Assembly: GCA_024508675.1 (NCBI GenBank)
Contig: JANINQ010000001.1
Location: 623,162-687,161, forward strand
DNA: 64,000 nucleotides
Reading direction: 5' to 3'
DNA from: Afipia sp.
GTDB taxonomy: Bacteria; Pseudomonadota; Alphaproteobacteria; Rhizobiales; Xanthobacteraceae
The number at the start of each line of letters is the position of its first letter. Position 1 is the first letter of the stretch. Below are positions 62,770 to 64,000 of the stretch, in pieces. A program made the position numbers and the translations under genes. The notes below the pieces were generated by a model. It saw nothing but the letters and a program-made list of their open reading frames with translations, did no database searches and had not been told where the DNA came from.

Positions 62770-63594
62770 ATGCGTCGGATTATGTTGGCGATGATGCTGG
62801 CGGGCGTTGTGCAAGGTGCACAGGCCGCGGATTTTCCGGATGATCTGCCGATCCTGCGCGGAATGCTCCGCGAAAGCCCGCGCTATGTCAGATGGCAGGG
62901 CGTCTACGTCGGCGGGCAGGCGGCTTACGGTTCATCCGATCACAACTTCAACGGCGCGACAAAGGACATTGCCCAGCAGCAGCTGGCGCTGACCACTGTT
63001 GAACAGGTTCTTGGTGTATCGACCTGGCCGGTGATCGGCGGCAAGGTCTCGCACCAGAACAGTGCGTTCGGCGGCTTCGCTGGCTACAACGGACAGTGGG
63101 GCGATGTGGTGATGGGCGTCGACGCCAGCTACATGCATGGAAATTACGGCGGCAAGGCCAGCGGCACCATGTCCCGGCAGATTACCGTCGATAGCATCAA
63201 TTATGCCGCGACAGCCAACTCTGCTGCCTCGATCAACTATACCGACGTGCTGACTCTCCGTGGCCGCGCGGGATATGTGATCGGCAGTTTCCTGCCTTAT
63301 GCCTTCGGCGGCGTCGCCTTGGGTCTTGCGGACAGTGTCCGGTCGAGCACCATTAGAAGCCAGGGTACTTACGTCGGCGCTCCGCCTGCGACGATTACGG
63401 ACTATGATGTGACTTACAGTACGACCGAGAGCAAGAACAAGCGCCTGATGGTTGGATACACCTTCGGCCTCGGCACCGAAGTGATGCTGTTCGGAAATGT
63501 CTTCGGCCGCGCCGAATGGGAATATGTCCGCTTCACCGGTCCCATCGACACCAACATCAACACGGTGCGCGGCGGCCTCGGTTACCGGTTCTAA
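62770..63594 (+). CDS. Outer-membrane beta-barrel protein, second
   Basis: A 274-residue barrel protein. MRRIMLAMMLAGVVQGAQA is a signal peptide, GVYVGGQAAYGSSDHNFNG and MGVDASYMHGNYGGKASGTMS are barrel strands, and the protein ends in GLGYRF, the C-terminal aromatic sorting signal of outer-membrane proteins. ATG 62770 directly follows GTG 62767. It is not closely similar to the first barrel protein. Confidence 0.86.
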   Translation: MRRIMLAMMLAGVVQGAQAADFPDDLPILRGMLRESPRYVRWQGVYVGGQAAYGSSDHNFNGATKDIAQQQLALTTVEQVLGVSTWPVIGGKVSHQNSAFGGFAGYNGQWGDVVMGVDASYMHGNYGGKASGTMSRQITVDSINYAATANSAASINYTDVLTLRGRAGYVIGSFLPYAFGGVALGLADSVRSSTIRSQGTYVGAPPATITDYDVTYSTTESKNKRLMVGYTFGLGTEVMLFGNVFGRAEWEYVRFTGPIDTNINTVRGGLGYRF

Positions 63595-63721
63595 TCCATT
63601 CACCCACCGTCCTAACTTATTCATCCGATACGGTTTGCTTCTTGCGGCTCCTGTCGTTGACAGGGGCCGCTTTGCTTGTTGGACTACGGTTCAACGCAGT
63701 GCAGAGGAAGCGAACATCGAG

Positions 63722-64000
63722 ATGAAGATCTACGGCGACCTGAATTCCGGCAATTGCCTGAAGGTGAAGTGGGTGTGCGACAGGCTTTCGCGCCGCTACA
63801 CCTGGATCGACATCGACACCATGAAAGGCGAAAGCCGCACGCCGGAATTCCTCAAGCTCAACGGCGCAGGGCAGGTGCCGGTACTCGAACTCGACGACGG
63901 GCGCACGCTGGCGCAGTCCAACGCGATCATCCGTTACCTCGCGCGCGGCACCGATCTCATTCCGGCCGAAGCCTTCCTCAGCGCGAAGATGGACGAGTGG
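63722..64000 (+). CDS. Glutathione S-transferase, 3' part outside window
   Basis: The first 93 codons: MKIYGDLNSGNCLKVKWVCD, TPEFLKLNGAGQVPVLELDDGRTLAQSNAIIRYLARGTDLIP. This is the glutathione-binding half of a GST similar to the one at 44700 (both share GESRTPEFL and NAI). ATG 63722 is close to the upstream GAAGCGAACATCGAG. The gene continues beyond the window. Confidence 0.88.
   Translation, partial: MKIYGDLNSGNCLKVKWVCDRLSRRYTWIDIDTMKGESRTPEFLKLNGAGQVPVLELDDGRTLAQSNAIIRYLARGTDLIPAEAFLSAKMDEW

Overview
The window is high-GC chromosomal DNA of an alphaproteobacterium, most likely from the Bradyrhizobium/Rhodopseudomonas/Afipia group. The evidence is protein family content and gene order: a petP-petR-like pair followed by a sensor kinase, lgt next to a MidA-type methyltransferase and pgeF, rplY-pth-ychF, tandem DUF992 secreted proteins, Omp25/31-like porins, many glutathione transferases, and several families of short palindromic intergenic repeats. 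Genus is inference. No phage, insertion sequence, CRISPR array, rRNA or tRNA gene was found; the window looks like core chromosome with small accessory genes between.

Layout. 1-5 kb: ilvE (partial), MarR regulator, response regulator, histidine kinase, proC and a YbjN-like protein. 5.6-10.4 kb (minus): prs, a lipoprotein, pgeF, midA-like, lgt. 10.7-18.5 kb: ubiK-like, a TetR ligand domain without a DNA-binding domain, a Bug-type binding protein, an HD-GYP protein, a zinc-type CobW GTPase behind a perfect Zur-box palindrome, then rplY, pth, ychF. 18.5-28.6 kb: DUF4282, two MaoC-like proteins, several secreted or small hypotheticals, a serine hydrolase flanked by two related NTF2-fold proteins, a phosphofructokinase, CsaA, DUF2066. 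28.7-38.6 kb: uvrB with a long N-terminal extension, a secreted type III alkyl sulfatase, a membrane protein, an overlapping SCO/metallo-beta-lactamase pair, two glutathione transferases, a CWC protein. 38.7-49 kb: DUF1800/DUF1501 pair, aldo/keto reductase, PlsC, DUF486, two very short membrane proteins, a glutathione transferase, GT87+GT2 glycosyltransferases, aspC. 49-64 kb: two DUF992 proteins, a divergent EF-G paralogue, XRE regulator + SulP transporter, aroE, lldD-type dehydrogenase, twin mini-proteins, glmM, an Fsr-type exporter, two outer-membrane beta-barrels and a partial glutathione transferase.

The most unusual non-coding structure is a composite element of two adjacent long hairpins, present twice (10404-10569 and 16455-16619). 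Outer stem, 3-nt bulge and loop position are conserved, while the paired arms differ by matched changes on both sides, as if the fold rather than the sequence is maintained. Other signals worth checking are the Zur palindrome before the CobW GTPase, a 20-bp hairpin overlapping a TATAAT sequence before the XRE-SulP pair, twin palindromes before aroE, and an EF-G paralogue whose catalytic histidine position is serine.

Functionally the region is mostly housekeeping: amino acid synthesis (ilvE, proC, aspC, aroE), nucleotide and cell-envelope precursors (prs, lgt, plsC, glmM), translation (rplY, pth, ychF, csaA, EF-G paralogue), DNA repair (uvrB), respiration-linked regulation and metal handling (petPR-like, SCO, Zur/CobW), and detoxification (glutathione transferases, sulfatase, Fsr).
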